Source of the DNA: VAXT01 sp963827725
Lineage (GTDB): Bacteria > Actinomycetota > Thermoleophilia > Gaiellales > Gaiellaceae
Direction of reading: 5' to 3'
NCBI GenBank assembly: GCA_963827725.1
Contig: CAWHBM010000003.1
Coordinates: 186,001-250,000, forward strand
DNA length: 64,000 bases
Positions 34,606 to 42,671 of this stretch are shown one piece after another; position 1 is the first letter of the stretch, and the number at the start of each line of letters is the position of its first letter. The translations under genes and the position numbers were made by a program. The notes under the pieces are model-generated. The model did not search any database and was not told where the DNA came from. It saw nothing but the letters and a program-made list of their open reading frames with translations.

Positions 34606-35570
34606 TTCAAAGCGGACTCGACCGCCGGCGTCGGCACCTGGTCGAGGAGCTCCCGGACGATGTCGTCCGAGCGCCGCCGCTCGACCCAGAGCTCGGGCCT
34701 GAGGGAGAGCCGGTGCGCGAGCGCGGGCACCGCGACCGCCTTCACGTCGTCGGGTGTCGCGAAATCACGGCCCGAGAGGGCGGCACGGCCGCGGGCAAGC
34801 TTGAGCAGGGCCAGCGACCCGCGCGGGCTCGAGCCGACCTGGACGCCGGGAGCGCTCCTCGTCGCGGCGACGAGATCGACGATGTAGCGGCCGAGGGTCT
34901 CCTCCACGTGCACCTGCTCGAGCGACCGCTGCATCTCGAGCAGCGTCTGCCGCTCGGCCACCTCCATGAGCTCGACGTCCTCCTCGGCCCGCTCGAGCCG
35001 CCGCTCCAGCATCTCCCACTCGTGGTCCCGGGAGGGGTAGCCGACGCCCATCCGCAGCACGAAACGGTCGAGCTGGGCCTCCGGCAACGGATAGGTGCCC
35101 TCGTACTCGATCGGGTTCTGGGTGGCGAGGACGATGAACGGCGGCTCGAGGATGTGCGTGGTGCCCTCGATCGTCACCTGGCGCTCCTGCATCGCCTCCA
35201 GCAGCGCCGCCTGGGTCTTCGGCGGCGCGCGGTTGATCTCGTCGCCGAGCAAGAGGTTGCCGAAGATCGGCCCCGGCCTGAACTCGAAGTCGCTCCGCTG
35301 CTGGTTGTAGATCGACGAGCCGGTGACGTCGGCCGGCATCAGGTCTGGGGTGAACTGGATGCGTGAGAACTTCATCCCTGTCACGCGGGCGAAGGAACGC
35401 GCGATCAGGGTCTTCGCGAGGCCCGGAAAGTCCTCGATCAGGACATGGCCGTCGGCGAGGATCCCCAGGAGCACGAGCTCGAGCGCCTCTCGCTTGCCGA
35501 CGATCGCTCGCTCGACCTCCGCGAGGATCCGGTCAGCTTGCACGTTCAGCTCTTCGATGGTCATTGCCAC
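34602..35570 (-). CDS. MoxR-family AAA ATPase
   Basis: A 322-residue ATPase. Walker A is in VLIEDFPGLAKTLIAR, Walker B in NLLLGDEINRAPPKTQAAL, sensor 1 in FIVLATQNPIEYEGTYPLPEAQLDRF, and the C-terminal lid is present. MoxR proteins act as chaperones with vWA partners, here the DUF58 protein encoded directly downstream. The start is GTG 35570; ATG two codons later is equally good. A 4-bp spacer separates it from the upstream gene stop. Confidence 0.93.
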   Translation of the reverse strand: MAMTIEELNVQADRILAEVERAIVGKREALELVLLGILADGHVLIEDFPGLAKTLIARSFARVTGMKFSRIQFTPDLMPADVTGSSIYNQQRSDFEFRPGPIFGNLLLGDEINRAPPKTQAALLEAMQERQVTIEGTTHILEPPFIVLATQNPIEYEGTYPLPEAQLDRFVLRMGVGYPSRDHEWEMLERRLERAEEDVELMEVAERQTLLEMQRSLEQVHVEETLGRYIVDLVAATRSAPGVQVGSSPRGSLALLKLARGRAALSGRDFATPDDVKAVAVPALAHRLSLRPELWVERRRSDDIVRELLDQVPTPAVESALK

Positions 35571-35574
35571 GTGA

Positions 35575-36090
35575 TTAGAGACGTTCGAGGATCTCGACTG
35601 ATTGGCGGAGCTCGGCGAAGCCGGGCCCCGGCGCCTGCCGATCGCTGGGCCGCTCGCGGTCCGGCCTCACGAGCTGCCACAGATCGTCTCCGAGGAGCTC
35701 TCGGACGGCTTCGCTCCCCGAGTCGAGCCTGAGGCCGCGGCGCTCGAGCCGGGAGAGGGCGATCTCGCGGACGACGGGGCGCAGCCGGTAGTGGAGGTCG
35801 AAGTCGCGCGAGGCGCCCAGGTTGAGCTCGCGCTCGAGACGGTCGAGCTCCGGGATGCGCTGGAGCTCCGGCGTCCGTGGCTCGAGCGCGGCGGCGAGCC
35901 GCGACACGCCTTCGCTCCGGACGAGCTGGCGCTGCCACGAGACCATCGCCAGGAGCGCCAGGGCACCGAGCACGAGCACGTAGATGTCGAGCTCGATCTC
36001 GTGCCGCCCCGGCGCAATGCTGCGCGCGGCCAGGAGCCCGAACGTGGCGAGCAGGGCGCCGAGCGCCCAACTGGTGGCGTGCCCTCTCAG
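35575..36090 (-). CDS. Two-helix membrane protein of the MoxR cluster (CTG start)
   Basis: A 171-residue protein. Two membrane helices (ATSWALGALLATFGLLAARS and DIYVLVLGALALLAMVSW) are followed by a soluble tail with arginine/glutamate-rich helices (RTPELQRIPELDRLEREL; FDLHYRLRPVVREIALSRL). The GTG within the second helix (35979) would delete the first helix. CTG 36090, overlapping the DUF4129 stop as CTGA, restores it. No family name is recognised, but a small membrane protein between MoxR and DUF4129 genes is common in actinobacteria. Confidence 0.72.
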   Translation of the reverse strand: MRGHATSWALGALLATFGLLAARSIAPGRHEIELDIYVLVLGALALLAMVSWQRQLVRSEGVSRLAAALEPRTPELQRIPELDRLERELNLGASRDFDLHYRLRPVVREIALSRLERRGLRLDSGSEAVRELLGDDLWQLVRPDRERPSDRQAPGPGFAELRQSVEILERL

Positions 36091-36962
36091 CGCGCCGCCT
36101 CCAGCTCGGCCCGCAGCCCGGAGAGCGCGTCGATCGCGTCGTCCTTCATGCCCGCGTCGATCTCGTGCGGGCTGAAGCGGGCGCGTTGGAAGAGCTGGGT
36201 GAGGGCCAGAACCGAGTGGCCGCTCGCCTGAACGACGTCGAGCACGCGTGCGAGGTACTCGAGCGGCGCCTCGGTCTCCAGCTTCGGGAGCCCCGTGGCT
36301 GCGAGCGTCCGCTCCATCCTCGCGTACGCGCGGATCACGGCTCGGCGTGGATCGAGTTCCCGGCGGAGATCGTCGAGCGTCTCGGCGAGCACCTCCGAGA
36401 GAGCCTCGACGACTGGGGCATTCTGAAGCTCCTGGCGCTTCCGCCGTACCGCGAAGACGGCCATCGCGCCGCCGATCCCGAGGATGAGCGAGCCGACCAC
36501 GAACACGGGCACCCAGCGGAACTGGGGCTCGTACGAGTCCGGGCGCGCGGGTGCCGCGGTCTTCTCCTCGGGTTTGGGCTTCGCCGGCTGCGCGGCGGCC
36601 TTCCCGTCGTCTTTCCGCTCGTCCCGGCTGAGCAGGTCAGCCCACGGGCCCTGCGTGACGATGATCAGAGCCACGGCAAAGGCGACGAGGCCCAGCACCG
36701 TTGAGCTCCTGCGGCTGCCTTTGTCCTTCTTCGTGTGCTGCACGCGGCCCGCGGCGAGCAGGAAGATGACGAGGATTGCTCCGAGCGGCATGAGAAGCGC
36801 AAGCGCCGTCGCCAGATAGTCGGTCACGAGGTCGGGCGCATCGGCGCTCGGCCTGCTCTCGCCCGCGCCGGGTGCGTGCCCGGCCGCCGCAACGGCCACG
36901 ACGCCGACGAGCCCGAGCAACCCGCCGACAGCAGCCATCGTGCGCCAGGACCGCTGCCTCAT
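36087..36962 (-). CDS. DUF4129 domain membrane protein
   Basis: A 291-residue protein with three membrane segments (LGLVGVVAVAAAG; LALLMPLGAILVIFLLAAG; FVVGSLILGIGGAMAVFAV), a charged proline/lysine-rich periplasmic loop, and a C-terminal DUF4129 domain with AVIRAYARMERTLAATGLP and EAPLEYLARVL. DUF4129 genes travel with moxR and DUF58 genes and are thought to belong to the same membrane system. It is the first gene of this set and ends in a CTGA overlap with the next. Confidence 0.85.
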   Translation of the reverse strand: MRQRSWRTMAAVGGLLGLVGVVAVAAAGHAPGAGESRPSADAPDLVTDYLATALALLMPLGAILVIFLLAAGRVQHTKKDKGSRRSSTVLGLVAFAVALIIVTQGPWADLLSRDERKDDGKAAAQPAKPKPEEKTAAPARPDSYEPQFRWVPVFVVGSLILGIGGAMAVFAVRRKRQELQNAPVVEALSEVLAETLDDLRRELDPRRAVIRAYARMERTLAATGLPKLETEAPLEYLARVLDVVQASGHSVLALTQLFQRARFSPHEIDAGMKDDAIDALSGLRAELEAAR

Positions 36963-36971
36963 AACGGAACC

Positions 36972-37838
36972 CTAGATGAGTACGAGCGCGGCGCCCCGCT
37001 CAGCCTCGAAAATGGCGGAGGTGGCGTCTCCCAGGTCCTCCCCGTCGGCCTGCAGGGGCATGGGCCTGTCACAGACGATCTCGATGCGGTCGAGATCGTG
37101 GCCATAGACGATGTCGCGTGCCCCCGGCTGACCGCGGCCGAGGACGGCGTACGCAAGCAGCCGAGGCATCGACATCGGCGAGACGGCGCGCGGCGCGACG
37201 AGGTCGATGCCGAGCTCGAACTGCGCTTCCGGCGCGATGCGGATCGGGACCGGCCCGGCGAAGGTGTACGGATCCCCGTTCGCGACGAGAGCGAACGCCG
37301 CTCGGCCGCGTCCCAGGATCTCGAGGGCAGGCTCAAATCGGCCCCGATGCTCGGCGAGCAGGCGCGTGAACTCCCACGCGAAGACGAGGTTGCCCGCGCG
37401 GGCGCCGTCTTCCCCCCGTCCGCGCGCCTCGAGGCGACGGACCGCCTCGGCGTCGATGCCGATGCCCGCGGCGAACCCGAACCGCCGTCCGTTGACCCGC
37501 CCGAGCGAGATTCTCCGCGTGCGGCCGGCGACGAAGCGCTCGGCAGCGCGGACGGGGTCTCCCGGAAGGCCGAGCGCGCGAGGAAGCACGTTCGCGCCGC
37601 CGCCCGGGAGGAACCCGACCGGCGTCTCTCGGTCGATCCCGTTCAGGACCTCGTTGAAGCCCCCGTCTCCGGAGAAGACGTAGACGGCGTCGGCGCCACG
37701 GGCCTGGCGTGCTAGCTCGGTGGCGTGACCGCGGTGCTCGGTGCGGCGAACGCCGACATCGCCGAGCACTCGGGTCACCTGCTCGATGCGCTCGTCGGTA
37801 ACGCCGCTCGCGTAGGGATTGACGATCAGGAGCCGCAT
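36972..37838 (-). CDS. Diacylglycerol kinase family lipid kinase
   Basis: A 288-residue kinase of the DagK/YegS family. The N-terminal RLLIVNPYASG and the glycine-rich nucleotide site VYVFSGDGGFNEVLNGI and VGFLPGGGANVLPRALG are diagnostic; the C-terminal beta-sandwich carries LVANGDPYTFAGPV and LQADGEDL. It phosphorylates a membrane lipid such as diacylglycerol. It lies in the same minus-strand run as the DUF4129 gene, 9 bp apart. Confidence 0.9.
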   Translation of the reverse strand: MRLLIVNPYASGVTDERIEQVTRVLGDVGVRRTEHRGHATELARQARGADAVYVFSGDGGFNEVLNGIDRETPVGFLPGGGANVLPRALGLPGDPVRAAERFVAGRTRRISLGRVNGRRFGFAAGIGIDAEAVRRLEARGRGEDGARAGNLVFAWEFTRLLAEHRGRFEPALEILGRGRAAFALVANGDPYTFAGPVPIRIAPEAQFELGIDLVAPRAVSPMSMPRLLAYAVLGRGQPGARDIVYGHDLDRIEIVCDRPMPLQADGEDLGDATSAIFEAERGAALVLI

Positions 37839-37844
37839 GACCTT

Positions 37845-38348
37845 CTAGGAGTTGACGAGCAGCGTCAGCGTGACCGCGTCGGGGCAGTTCAGGATCCCGT
37901 TCACCTTCCACTTGCCGCGGATCCGCTCGCCGAGGAACAGGGCTTCGGCTTCGTCCTGTTCCGCATCGCCCGCTCCGAGCTGATAGCCGGCGGCGGGAAG
38001 CTTGGTCACGTAGAAGTCCACCGCGCTGCGAAATTTGAGCGGAATCACGCCCGTGACGAGCGTCCCCCGCTGCGGCAGGTTCGCTCGGGACGTGAGCACC
38101 GTTCCGGGAGGAAGCAGGTTGGCCGGCACCGCATCGGGTCGATCCACCGACTTGATCGGGCCTGCACAGGCAGGGCCCTGGACGTCTTTCGTCTGCGCTG
38201 AGCCGCCGTCGCCGCCACGGCCGGCTGCGATCCCGATCACCACCACGGCGAGTGCGGCGAGGAAGATCCCGGCGAGAGCCCGAGGCCCGAATCGACCGCG
38301 CAGGGAGAGCCGGTTTTCGCCGGCCCTCCCTGTCGGTTCCTCAGTCAT
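37845..38348 (-). CDS. Membrane-anchored exported protein of unknown function
   Basis: A 167-residue protein with a basic N-terminus, one membrane helix (LAGIFLAALAVVVIGIAAG) and an outer domain of about 115 residues. Two cysteines (ACAGP and ILNCPDAV) could form a disulphide. SAVDFYVTKLPAAGYQLGAGDAEQDEAEALF suggests a small alpha/beta domain. No family recognised. Its start overlaps the stop of the large secreted protein gene (ATGA), so they are co-translated, and the kinase gene follows after 6 bp. Confidence 0.65.
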   Translation of the reverse strand: MTEEPTGRAGENRLSLRGRFGPRALAGIFLAALAVVVIGIAAGRGGDGGSAQTKDVQGPACAGPIKSVDRPDAVPANLLPPGTVLTSRANLPQRGTLVTGVIPLKFRSAVDFYVTKLPAAGYQLGAGDAEQDEAEALFLGERIRGKWKVNGILNCPDAVTLTLLVNS

Positions 38349-41185
38349 TCGTGAAGTTGGATGTTGCCACTCCTCAGCGTTCCGCTTCGCGAGTAGCCGT
38401 CTGTCAGCGAGATGCTGAAGACGTCGGCGCTGCCCGGCTCACCGTTGTCGATCACCTCAACCGTGAATGTGACCATGTGTCCGTTGTTCGTCCCTTCGCC
38501 GCGAATTGTCGCGCTGTCAGAAGCGAAGTTGCAGCTCACCTCGGTCAGGCGGGTCGAGCGGAAGTCGGCAGCGGCGCCGTCGCGGTACTGCACCTTCCCC
38601 TTCAGGTTCTGGTGCGGGTTCAGGCTGAACTGGCCCTCACTTCCTGGACCCGTGGAGATCGTGCCACCCCCAGTCACCCTGCAGCCACCACCGCCGCCCC
38701 CAGGGGGAGGCGGCGGCTGTCCTCCGCCGGCGAGGCCGAAGTCGAAGGACGGCGTGGCGTCCACGTCGGCGTAGATGTCCGAGATTTCGCCGCCGAGATT
38801 CCCCCGACCGGCGCTGAGCGCCGTCACGTTGTAGATCGTGTTGCCGAAGATCGGCCTGTTCGGACCAAAGCCACCCTGCACGGGCACGTCAATCGTGATC
38901 ACGTTGCCGCTGACGCTGCCTGTCGCGGCAACCTCGCTCGGGTACTGGAGGATCTTGCAGTTCTCAGGCGTCGTCGGGGTGCAGCCGTTCCCGGGAACCG
39001 CGTCGATCGCCGACTTACCGCTACCGGCGAAGAACGTTGGTGCGCCGAAGCCTGCCGCCGATTCTGCGCCGACGTAGAAGATCCGGTACGACTCCTCGCC
39101 CTCGTCGCCGAGCGAGAGCGCCTGGAAGCGAGTGAGCCAGACGTTGCTCGTCTCGCCGGCCGGCACCGGACCGGTCGGCGGGGCCGCGAGTGTCATTTTC
39201 ACGCGCAGAGTCCCCGTGTTCGGCTTGCTCAGCTCGAGCCTCGTGAAGTCGAGGTGGGGCTGGCTTGTGCCGGTGCCCAGGGGCGAGTAGTGCGGCGATT
39301 GTGCGTCGCCGGTCGGATCGGGCACCGGGCTCCTCGGAACCTGCTTGGAGATCGTCCCTCCGGTTGCGCTCGGCCCCCCGGTCTGGCGCACTTCGAACAC
39401 GTGAGCCCCGTGATGCTGGCTCGTCGTGTCGTTGAAGACGATGCGCATGCTGCCGTCGAGGTCCAGATAGAGCGAGAAGTAGTCCGCCATGGTGCGGTCG
39501 CCCCCGGACACGGTGCAGAAGAGGCCCTGGTTGCAGATCTGGCCGTAGTGGGACGGCTGATCAGTGAACTTCGTCTGCGAGTAGTTCGGGGATCCGCTCG
39601 TTGCGTTTCGGATGACCGACGCGTAGCCGAACCACTTGAACTGGGTGGCCGCCTGACGGTTGTTGTACCAGGACGGCATGAAATCGCTGTCGAGGTGCGA
39701 GCTGTTGCCGAGCCATGCGACGGCGAGCGTGCCGGGGGCTCCGCCCTGCGCCCACATGAACTCGTTGGAGTTCGCGTCGTTCCCGTTGATCTGGCGCGCC
39801 GGGCCCCAGGTCTGGCCTTCGTTCGTCGAGGCCGCGTAGTAGACGTTGTGGTCGGTCTCGTCGATCCACACCGCATACAGGTTCCCCGCGGAGTCAGTGG
39901 CGACCGACGGGAAGATGTCCCCGACAGGCCCGCCGCCGGGCGATGCCGGCGCCTGCACGTTTGTATAGACGATGCCCGTGCGCTGGCCCGGATTGACGTG
40001 GCCCACGGTGATCTCGACGTGATTCCCCTGGTTGCACGGGTAGTAGATGTTTCGGTTGACCGGGTCGAAGCGCATCTGGCCGCAGGGCGCGCCCGTTGAG
40101 ACCGGGTTCACCAAGTCCGCGGACGAATTCAGATAAAGGACGCCCCCGCCTGCGTCGTTGGGGTCGTCTGCGCCCGGCGTCGAGTAGATGAACGAGCCTC
40201 GCGGCGTCTGCCGGTAGGCGAGGAAGACCGTGTTGTTGTCCGGCCCACTATCCGTTCCGTTGTCCACGGCGAACCACTGCCGGTCGACGACGGTGTCGTG
40301 GACGCACGCCTGGTTCGTCGTCCAGTTGTTGCCGTCGTCCTCGCTGACCGCGCAGCTGAGCTCCGCGAGCCCCTCGAGGTCGACGAAGTACGCGTCGTCC
40401 TGGTCGTCTACGACAACGTCGGTGTCTCCACCGCCCGGCGGCGCGTTGGGGCGCAGCCCGGCGAAGCTGACGATGTTGAACTGGTTGCCGCCGTCGGTGG
40501 AGCGATGCACCCATGACTGCCCCGTGCTGAAGCCGTACGGGCCCGAGTCCCAGTAGTTGCCGTCGTTGTCGATGTAGTTCAGAGGCTCGCCCTCGGTCCG
40601 CTGAGCGTCGACGATCGTCGCCGGCGGTGAGAATGCAAGCCCGTTCGTGCTCCGCACGGGGTTCGGCGCCGGACCGCCGGCTTGCGAGACGAAGGTCGCG
40701 GTCCCGTTGTACTGCGCGGTGGGTGAGGCGATCAGAAACGGGACGACCCGCACTTCGTAGGGGCTGCCCGCGCTGCTCGCGTTCTGGATGAAAGCCCGCT
40801 CCGACGCAGTGCCGCCGGACGCTGAGGACCCAACCAGCGTGCCGTTGACGTCGTACACGAAGAGGTCGAAATCGTCGTCAGGAGATGTCCATTCGATCAG
40901 GACGTCAGCGCCGCCCGTGTTCGTGTCCCAGTAGGTCGACGGAACATTGACCGTCAAGAGGAAGTGGTCGCAGAGCACATTCCCCGGGTCGATCGCAGGT
41001 GGGCAGGCGTCGGGAACAGCGACCGAGTGCCCCACTGCATACGGCTGCCCCGCCCACGGGAATGACGTGCCGTTGGGAGGACCGATGGAGCCGGCAGGCG
41101 GTGATGCCGCCGGCGAGGATGCGGCTCCGACCGCAAGCACTGCAACAAACGCGAACAGAGCCGAGACGCGCGCGAAGACCTTCAT
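38345..41185 (-). CDS. Large secreted protein with BNR/sialidase-like propeller and C-terminal beta domain
   Basis: A 946-residue protein with a signal peptide (ALFAFVAVLAVGAASSPAA). Residues about 60-170 look like a PPC-type beta sandwich (DDDFDLFVYDVNGTLVG). The central 450 residues contain sialidase/BNR-like blades such as WVHRSTDGGNQFN and YAASTNEGQTWGPARQI, without the catalytic triad being recognisable. A further beta domain follows, then a PPPPPGGGGGG linker and a final domain beginning CRVTGGGTISTG that recurs at the C-terminus of actinobacterial secreted proteins. Function unknown; a surface glycan-binding role is possible. It heads the 12-kb minus-strand run that reaches E2. Confidence 0.75.
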   Translation of the reverse strand: MKVFARVSALFAFVAVLAVGAASSPAASPPAGSIGPPNGTSFPWAGQPYAVGHSVAVPDACPPAIDPGNVLCDHFLLTVNVPSTYWDTNTGGADVLIEWTSPDDDFDLFVYDVNGTLVGSSASGGTASERAFIQNASSAGSPYEVRVVPFLIASPTAQYNGTATFVSQAGGPAPNPVRSTNGLAFSPPATIVDAQRTEGEPLNYIDNDGNYWDSGPYGFSTGQSWVHRSTDGGNQFNIVSFAGLRPNAPPGGGDTDVVVDDQDDAYFVDLEGLAELSCAVSEDDGNNWTTNQACVHDTVVDRQWFAVDNGTDSGPDNNTVFLAYRQTPRGSFIYSTPGADDPNDAGGGVLYLNSSADLVNPVSTGAPCGQMRFDPVNRNIYYPCNQGNHVEITVGHVNPGQRTGIVYTNVQAPASPGGGPVGDIFPSVATDSAGNLYAVWIDETDHNVYYAASTNEGQTWGPARQINGNDANSNEFMWAQGGAPGTLAVAWLGNSSHLDSDFMPSWYNNRQAATQFKWFGYASVIRNATSGSPNYSQTKFTDQPSHYGQICNQGLFCTVSGGDRTMADYFSLYLDLDGSMRIVFNDTTSQHHGAHVFEVRQTGGPSATGGTISKQVPRSPVPDPTGDAQSPHYSPLGTGTSQPHLDFTRLELSKPNTGTLRVKMTLAAPPTGPVPAGETSNVWLTRFQALSLGDEGEESYRIFYVGAESAAGFGAPTFFAGSGKSAIDAVPGNGCTPTTPENCKILQYPSEVAATGSVSGNVITIDVPVQGGFGPNRPIFGNTIYNVTALSAGRGNLGGEISDIYADVDATPSFDFGLAGGGQPPPPPGGGGGGCRVTGGGTISTGPGSEGQFSLNPHQNLKGKVQYRDGAAADFRSTRLTEVSCNFASDSATIRGEGTNNGHMVTFTVEVIDNGEPGSADVFSISLTDGYSRSGTLRSGNIQLHE

Positions 41186-41431
41186 GTGTGCCCTCCCTGG
41201 GGATCGTTAGACCGAGGGGAATTACGTACCTGGAACGGCGGAAGTATGCGGAGAGTTACGCAAAAATGCAAGCATCGATTTTCTATTCGATATACGTCGT
41301 ATCAAGACGTGTTCTTTGCCGTATGACTGACAAGTCAATCGCGACGCAAAATTCTGTCCGAATTTACGTGATTGATTCGTCAATCACGCAGGATCGACGG
41401 CGAAAGCTCTCCAAAACTGCCGAAAGCCGTG
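41186..41431. promoter_or_regulatory. AT-rich intergenic region with a perfect inverted repeat
   Basis: This 246-bp gap is far richer in A and T than anything else in the window and lies upstream of the large secreted-protein gene and downstream of tetR. At 41367-41388 it holds CGTGATTGA-TTCG-TCAATCACG, a perfect 9-bp inverted repeat. This may be a regulator site or the end hairpin of the tetR transcript; there is no T-run to decide. A long stretch with TATACG and TTCTATTCGATATACG at about 41278-41300 could contain promoter elements. Confidence 0.5.
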
Positions 41432-42010
41432 CTAGGTGCCGGGCGTCGAGTACCCGCGCATGCCGTCCACGAGCAACGCGTAGAAGCGGTCGGCGAGCTC
41501 GTCCGTGTCGCGGCCCGGCTGGAGCCACGTGTATGCCCAGTTGGCGGCCGAGAGCGTGAGCAGCGCGGCCGTTGCGTCGTCGAGGTCTGTGCGGAGGCCG
41601 CCGAGCTCACGCCCCTCTCGGAAGAGCGCTCGAACGCGGTCCTCGTAGCGTCTGCGCTCCACCAGGATCTCCTCGCGCCGCTCGCCCTCGAGGTAGCGCC
41701 ACTCGCGCATGAACACCGTCGCGACGTCGAGTTGCTCGGCGACCACGCGGAGGTGCCCTCGCAGCGCGAGCCGGATCTTGTCGGTCGCCGGCACGTCGTC
41801 GGGGATCCCGTCGAGCGCGGCGTGGAAGGCATCCGCGCCGTCGCGCATGGTCTCGTAGAGGAGGTCCTCCTTCGACGAGATGTGCGCGTAGAGCGAGCCC
41901 TTCTGGACGCCCATCGCCTTCGCGAGGTCGCCGATGGAAGTGCCGTGGTAGCCCTTCTCGGCGAAGAGCCGCGCGGCCGTGCGCGTGAGCTCCGAGCGCC
42001 TAGTCGCCAT
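41432..42010 (-). CDS. TetR-family transcriptional regulator (PaaR-like by context)
   Basis: A 192-residue regulator. The N-terminal helix-turn-helix reads LTRTAARLFAEKGYHGTSIGDLAKAMGVQKGSLYAHISSKEDLL across about residues 9-52. The C-terminal domain (VATVFMREWRYLEGERREEI) resembles the TetR_C groups that bind acyl-CoA ligands. It is divergent to the plus-strand MBL-paa genes, and a site matching the known PaaR operator consensus lies before paaA. Repression relieved by phenylacetyl-CoA is therefore a reasonable proposal. Only 19 bp separate the two divergent starts. Confidence 0.82.
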   Translation of the reverse strand: MATRRSELTRTAARLFAEKGYHGTSIGDLAKAMGVQKGSLYAHISSKEDLLYETMRDGADAFHAALDGIPDDVPATDKIRLALRGHLRVVAEQLDVATVFMREWRYLEGERREEILVERRRYEDRVRALFREGRELGGLRTDLDDATAALLTLSAANWAYTWLQPGRDTDELADRFYALLVDGMRGYSTPGT

Positions 42011-42029
42011 CCTCGCGACACTACACCGC

Positions 42030-42647
42030 GTGGAAGTCCACCAGATCGCTCCGGGGCTCTGGTACTGGCTCGCGCCGCATCCTGCGTGGCGCCCGGACGA
42101 AAACTGGCCCGAGGGCGTGCTGTGTGCCTACTACGAGGCGGCGGACGCGGTCGTGCTCTTCGACCCTTTGGTGCCGCGCGGCGAGGAGGACGAGTTCTGG
42201 CGCGCGCTCGACAGAGACGTGGAGCGGTTGGGCCGACCCGTCCGCGTGCTGCTCACGGCGCCGTGGCACGACCGCGACACGACACTCGTCGTCGAGCGAT
42301 ACGACGCGGACGTCTGGGCGCATCCCGAGGCACTCTGGAAAGGCCCCGTGTTGACGACGACCGACGAGCTCCCAGCGGGCGTCGAGACCTTCCTCCCGGA
42401 CGGGAACGACGAAGGTCAGGCCTTCTTCTTCATCCGCGAGCATCGGACGCTCGTCACCGGCGACATGTTCAGCGGCACGGGCGGCCGGTTCCACGTCTTC
42501 GTCTCCGAGGAAGACCATCGGGAGGCGTTCCTCGTGTCTCTGACGGCGTTGCTGGCACTCCCGATCGAGCGCGTCCTGATCGCGCACGGCGAACCGGTGT
42601 TGACCGATGGCGCCGCGCGGATTCGCGAGGCGCTAGAATCTAGCTAA
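42030..42647 (+). CDS. Metallo-beta-lactamase-like fold protein
   Basis: A 205-residue protein with the strand and loop order of the metallo-beta-lactamase fold: VVLFDPLVPRG, VLLTAPWHDRDTTLVVERY, VWAHPEALW, LVTGDMFSGTGGR and VLIAHGEPVL. The first motif is incomplete (HDRDTT in place of HxHxDH), so the metal site is altered or absent. The start chosen is GTG 42030 (VEVHQIAPGLWYWL); the frame opens further upstream but runs into tetR. Its stop codon overlaps the putative PaaR operator. It may be part of the paa transcript or lie just before its promoter. Confidence 0.72.
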   Translation: MEVHQIAPGLWYWLAPHPAWRPDENWPEGVLCAYYEAADAVVLFDPLVPRGEEDEFWRALDRDVERLGRPVRVLLTAPWHDRDTTLVVERYDADVWAHPEALWKGPVLTTTDELPAGVETFLPDGNDEGQAFFFIREHRTLVTGDMFSGTGGRFHVFVSEEDHREAFLVSLTALLALPIERVLIAHGEPVLTDGAARIREALESS

Positions 42648-42657
42648 CGATCGTTCG
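42644..42657. promoter_or_regulatory. Putative PaaR operator upstream of paaA
   Basis: The 14 bases CTAACGATCGTTCG match the consensus CNAACGNNCGTTNG that I recall for the Thermus thermophilus PaaR repressor. It lies 14 bases before the paaA start, just before a strong ribosome site (TAGGAGG at 42659-42665). A TAGAAT box at 42634-42639 could be the -10 element, which would place the operator over the transcription start. A tetR gene is close by. Confidence 0.7.
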
Positions 42658-42671
42658 GTAGGAGGCGTGGA

